DNA of 9,068 bases. It comes from SIG710 sp045648605. GTDB taxonomy: Bacteria > Bacillota > Clostridia > Oscillospirales > CAG-272. Numbering within the stretch: the first letter of the stretch is position 1; every line of letters starts with the position of its first letter. The notes beneath the pieces were generated by a model, which saw only the letters and a list, made by a program, of their open reading frames with translations, ran no database searches and was not told the origin of the DNA. This document shows, piece after piece, positions 6,605-9,068 of this stretch. The stretch lies in the NCBI GenBank assembly GCA_045648605.1, contig JAZROG010000136.1, positions 1 through 9,068 of the forward strand, read 5' to 3'. The translations under genes were made by a program, and so were the position numbers.

Positions 6605-7717
6605 TTACCTTGAAATCATTATACGAAGAAGAGAAAATCTTTTTCCTTCCGAAATATTCTTTATTTTGAGTGTAACATCCTCATTTTTTGCAGAATCAAA
6701 AATGAGTCTCGTTTCGGCATAATTGCCCCAGCCTCCTTCAAAGGAAGAATCGATCTTGCAAGTCTCTCCGTTCACTGTAACCTCGGCAATGCCCGCAAGA
6801 GGCGAAACATCTCTCACATAAGCAACATGGACACGCTTGCAATTCTTTAAAGAAAAGACAATGGGATCACCCACATTTTCGTTTGCCCAGCCGCCCTTAA
6901 ACTGATGAAATCCGAAATCTCCCTCCTTGAAGCTTCCCATAGAAACAGGGTTTACATCTGCCGCGCCCAAAAATTTGGTATCCATATAAGACTCACCGAA
7001 AAGAGGTGTGGGGATTTCATGCTCATGGGTCGGCTTCGCATCTTCATCTGCCATAGCCTTCTTAAAATAGTTTATGAGAAGCTCTGCCACCATTTTGTGT
7101 CCCTCGGCATTGGGATGAACGCTGTCTCTGCTGTAATTGCTCCAAGGATATTTTCCGCTTGCAATAAGCGCCTCATAAATTCCGTCGGTAACGCTTATAA
7201 AAGGTGGGTCATAATGATTTGCAAGCTCAAGATTCATATTTCTTTGTGACGCGCCGTTTTAAGAGCAGAAGCATATGGGAACCACCGCCGCACCCGACAT
7301 AAGTCCGCGTCTTATAACACATTCATATGTCTGCTTTGTTGAGCCGGGCAGCCTTACCTCGTCACCGTTGTCATTTACCGAATGGTCGATTATAAGCACG
7401 TCGGGATTTTTCGACAAAGCATCCTTTTCCATTCTGAAAACACCGAGAATAGAGCCTGTTGCCCCGATTCCCTCACTCACAACGGTTATTTCACTCATAG
7501 GAAAGCTTTCCTTGAAAAAATCGCTTACGCATACGACATAAGGCTTGCCCTCTCCCGCGCCCGAGCCTGCGGTAATAGATCCGCCGAGAAATGCAAGAGT
7601 GATGGGTTTACCCGATCTTGCCTTTTCTATTACATTCTTAATTCTGCCAAGATTTCCGAGATTTAAAAGCGATTTTTCAAGCGCAAAATTATTATCCGAA
7701 AAAAGTCCTTCAAGCAT
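6605..7717 (-). pseudogene. SGNH/GDSL hydrolase interrupted by in-frame TAA
   Basis: The 370-codon frame reads as one SGNH-family esterase apart from a TAA at codon 153 (7259-7261). Both halves are in the same frame, and the Ser-His-Asp machinery is split between them. Before the stop: FLGGSITAGSGAG with nucleophile Ser47, GIGATGS (83-89) with Gly85, and DHSVNDNGD with Asn115. After it: NGASQRN, NHYDPPFISV and RDSVHPNAEGH with Asp198 and His201. A beta-rich region follows (about 230-369) with two similar GGW segments, FKGGWANENVGDPIVF and FEGGWGNYAETRLIF. There is no signal peptide, so it would act in the cytoplasm. Related enzymes often deacetylate sugars or oligosaccharides, but substrate cannot be read here. 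GGAG (7726-7729) lies 8 nt before the ATG. Restart at the Met codon at 7237 is unlikely, as no good ribosome binding site precedes it and the fragment lacks the nucleophile. A sequencing error is the alternative. Confidence 0.87.
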
Positions 7718-7744
7718 ATAAACAACTCCAAAGCTTCTGCAACT

Positions 7745-7773
7745 ATTTTACCACCTTAAAAGTTCTATGTCAA
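7745..7773 (-). promoter_or_regulatory. Near-consensus SigA promoter of the SGNH gene
   Basis: On the minus strand a perfect TTGACA (7768-7773) is followed after exactly 17 bp by TAAAAT (7745-7750). The start point would be near 7738, about 20 nt before the ATG at 7717, and the GGAG site falls within that leader. The promoter lies wholly in the 64-bp gap after the bile-salt-hydrolase-type gene, so the SGNH gene is probably its own unit. No terminator separates the two genes, so read-through is also possible. Confidence 0.75.
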
Positions 7774-7781
7774 GGAGATTT

Positions 7782-8738
7782 TTAATTTTTCATACAAACA
7801 TCCTGCTCTTCATCTGCCCCATAAATGACAAGCTCGCCCTCGTCAAGCGGAGCACCCTTCATTTTCACGGCGCATATGCGGTTATTTTTTATGGTCTTAT
7901 AATAATAGACCGAATTTTCAAGATCGATTGCAGAGGAATACAGGGTAACATCGTCCTTACCATCAACCTTTATGCTTCCCTTCACCATGGAAACGGAATC
8001 AAGGATATGAAAGAACTGTTCTATGGTACACTCGGCTGAATTTGCAAGCAAAAAAGAAGCCTTTACAAATCTTGAAGTGCTTGAGAAATCTCCCGGGAGA
8101 CCGATGGCACCGAAGCCTCCGCTGAAAGGCTTTATCCCCTTATCCGAAAAAGCATTTTCCCTGTTAACATTGCTCAAATTCAGATAATGCGCAAGATTTT
8201 GCAAATGAAAATCAAACGGCGGGTTGTTTGTCACAACATTTATAGGGTTCTTATATATCCTCTGACCCTTTTCCGTAACCTCAAAAACGATGGAGCATCC
8301 TCTATCGGCAATATGCCAATGCAAAGGTGAAAGAGGAATTTCGGGACTGAAATCTATGGCGCAGATATGGGTGCTTTCAAGTAATCTTTCCGCATCATCT
8401 ACCGTTTTGCAGACACCAAGCACCCAAGGGATAAGCTCAAACGGAGAAATATTACTTTTTTCTTCTGAAAAATCGGGAGAATAGTATGCATTATCGGGAA
8501 AATTCAAGCCCGCTATGGCGAGTCCGTGCTCGTTTGCCGCCTCAAAATAAAGTGGGTAGCCTTCCCTCACCATCCCCATTCCGATGATGGCAAAATGCTC
8601 ATTCATCTCACCTGCTTTGCGAAACAAAAACGTATATTTCCGAGGCGTTATAACAACATTCTTCTCAAGCGGATAATGCAGATCCATATTCCGCCCAAAA
8701 ATCGCTCCTTCGCTTGCCATCAAAATACTTGTGCACAT
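7782..8738 (-). CDS. Choloylglycine hydrolase family protein (bile salt hydrolase-like)
   Basis: This 318-residue N-terminal-nucleophile amidohydrolase probably cleaves the amide bond of glycine- or taurine-conjugated bile salts; penicillin V acylase activity is the alternative in this family. The start at 8738 is fixed by biology and sequence: it gives MCTS, so Met removal exposes catalytic Cys2, and AGGAGGA (8744-8750) sits just upstream; an in-frame start at 8828 would bury the Cys. Other family residues are present: Arg16 and Asp19 in FGRNMD, Asn79 in GLNFP, Asn171 in VTNNPPF and Arg223 in TSRF. GLPGDFSSTSRF (213-224) and FFHILDSVSMVKGS (242-255) closely resemble my memory of the Clostridium perfringens enzyme, which is about 329 residues. 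The loop before GLPGDF reads GGFGAI, a G-x-G pattern. No signal peptide is seen, as usual for Gram-positive members. It stands alone, with no bile transporter or 7-alpha-dehydroxylation gene nearby. Confidence 0.92.
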   Translation of the reverse strand: MCTSILMASEGAIFGRNMDLHYPLEKNVVITPRKYTFLFRKAGEMNEHFAIIGMGMVREGYPLYFEAANEHGLAIAGLNFPDNAYYSPDFSEEKSNISPFELIPWVLGVCKTVDDAERLLESTHICAIDFSPEIPLSPLHWHIADRGCSIVFEVTEKGQRIYKNPINVVTNNPPFDFHLQNLAHYLNLSNVNRENAFSDKGIKPFSGGFGAIGLPGDFSSTSRFVKASFLLANSAECTIEQFFHILDSVSMVKGSIKVDGKDDVTLYSSAIDLENSVYYYKTIKNNRICAVKMKGAPLDEGELVIYGADEEQDVCMKN

Positions 8739-8759
8739 ATTTTTCCTCCTGTTATTGAC

Positions 8760-8797
8760 AAATAGGAATTTGTAGGTGCGTTGGAATCGTGCCACCT
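8760..8797. repeat. Dispersed intergenic repeat (right copy)
   Basis: Bases 8760-8783 match the minus strand of 83-106 at 20 of 24 positions, including an unbroken 12-mer, so the two copies are inverted relative to each other. A short stem AGGTG (8774-8778) with CACCT (8793-8797) follows. The element lies between the upstream partial gene and the bile-salt-hydrolase-type gene, just before its ribosome binding site. It may be part of one composite element with the adjacent palindrome. Confidence 0.5.
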
Positions 8798-8799
8798 TT

Positions 8800-8856
8800 G
8801 CCTTCTTTTGCAAAGAGTACCTCGGCAAAGCCGAGGTACTCCCTGCAAGGGAAGGC
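8800..8856. repeat. 57-bp near-perfect palindrome
   Basis: The arms read GCCTTC-tt-TTGCA-aa-GAGTACCTCGGC, then a 3-nt AAA loop, then GCCGAGGTACTC-cc-TGCAA-gg-GAAGGC. The central 12-bp stem (8815-8826 with 8830-8841) is perfect, and only two symmetric 2-nt mismatches interrupt the 27-nt arms. On the plus-strand RNA the tt/gg mismatch, and on the minus-strand RNA the other mismatch, could form U-G wobble pairs. No T-tract follows on either strand, so it is not a classic intrinsic terminator. It resembles a REP-like or miniature-element palindrome, possibly with a role in mRNA end formation for the upstream gene. Confidence 0.85.
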
Positions 8857-8882
8857 AGATAAATCCCTGTTTATCACAATCT

Positions 8883-9068
8883 TTATCGTCTGAAATCTGC
8901 GACCTCGCCTGTCTTTTCTGTCTTTATGAGCTTACCGTCCTTATTAAAGCTGTGTCTATAAACGACAGAAGCGCCGCCGATGCTGAATGAGCTTGTACCG
9001 GGAGAATAATAAGCATAGGAGATATACTGTGTTTCCCAGAGCATCTCGCCTTTTTCCGACAGCGAAAG
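8883..9068 (-). CDS. C-terminal end of an unrecognised protein (partial)
   Basis: An open frame runs in from the window edge and ends at TAA (8883-8885), giving the last 61 residues. The segment begins LSLSEKGEMLWETQYISYAYYS and ends KTGEVADFRR. It is rich in Tyr, Ser, Thr and Gly, and its alternating polar and aromatic residues suggest beta strands, as in many secreted or wall-associated domains. No motif or family is recognised. The evidence for coding is the uninterrupted frame on the same strand as all neighbours, the sensible composition, and the abrupt change to palindromic spacer after the stop. There is no visible link to the bile-salt-hydrolase-type gene 144 bp downstream. Confidence 0.7.
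   Translation of the reverse strand, partial: LSLSEKGEMLWETQYISYAYYSPGTSSFSIGGASVVYRHSFNKDGKLIKTEKTGEVADFRR

Noticed and set aside
8800..8856. The palindrome as a classic Rho-independent terminator
   Set aside because: The stem is strong, but no run of T follows it on either strand.

Overview
The window looks like chromosomal DNA from a low-to-moderate G+C, Gram-positive gut anaerobe of the class Clostridia, perhaps the Oscillospiraceae/Ruminococcus side. This is inferred from strong AGGAGG-type ribosome binding sites, sigma-70/SigA-like promoters with 17-bp spacers, a bile-salt-hydrolase-type enzyme of the Clostridium/Gram-positive kind, and short palindromic intergenic repeats. No rRNA, tRNA, phage or transposase gene is visible. 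Every supported gene lies on the minus strand, so transcription runs from high to low coordinates.

Reading in transcription order: (1) 8883-9068, the last 61 codons of an unrecognised protein cut by the window edge. (2) 8739-8882, an intergenic spacer with an almost perfect 57-bp palindrome. (3) 7782-8738, a choloylglycine hydrolase (bile salt hydrolase / penicillin V acylase family) with all expected catalytic residues. (4) 6605-7717, an SGNH/GDSL esterase split by an in-frame TAA and preceded by a near-consensus promoter. (5) 6299-6604, a 306-bp AT-rich regulatory gap with two perfect tandem 20-bp repeats directly upstream of a near-consensus promoter. (6) 157-6289, a five-gene surface-glycan operon: a membrane FlaA1/PglF-type nucleotide-sugar 4,6-dehydratase, a PglC-like phosphoglycosyl transferase broken by an in-frame TAG, a WbuB-like GT4 glycosyltransferase, an FnlA/CapE-type UDP-GlcNAc 4,6-dehydratase/5-epimerase, and a WecB/MnaA UDP-GlcNAc 2-epimerase. 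The operon ends at a clear intrinsic terminator at 113-154.

The operon genes would divert UDP-GlcNAc into modified amino sugars (a 4-keto-6-deoxy sugar, an L-series 4-keto sugar and UDP-ManNAc). The phosphoglycosyl transferase would start a chain on undecaprenyl phosphate at the inner membrane face, and the GT4 enzyme would extend it. The FnlB/CapF and FnlC/CapG partners needed to complete UDP-L-FucNAc are not in the window.

The most notable points are two single-codon nonsense interruptions in otherwise intact genes, one of them exactly at the catalytic Glu codon of the phosphoglycosyl transferase; the tandem-repeat operator-like element at the operon promoter; and a related 24-bp repeat in inverted orientation near both ends of the window. 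I did not find a convincing new multi-gene system.
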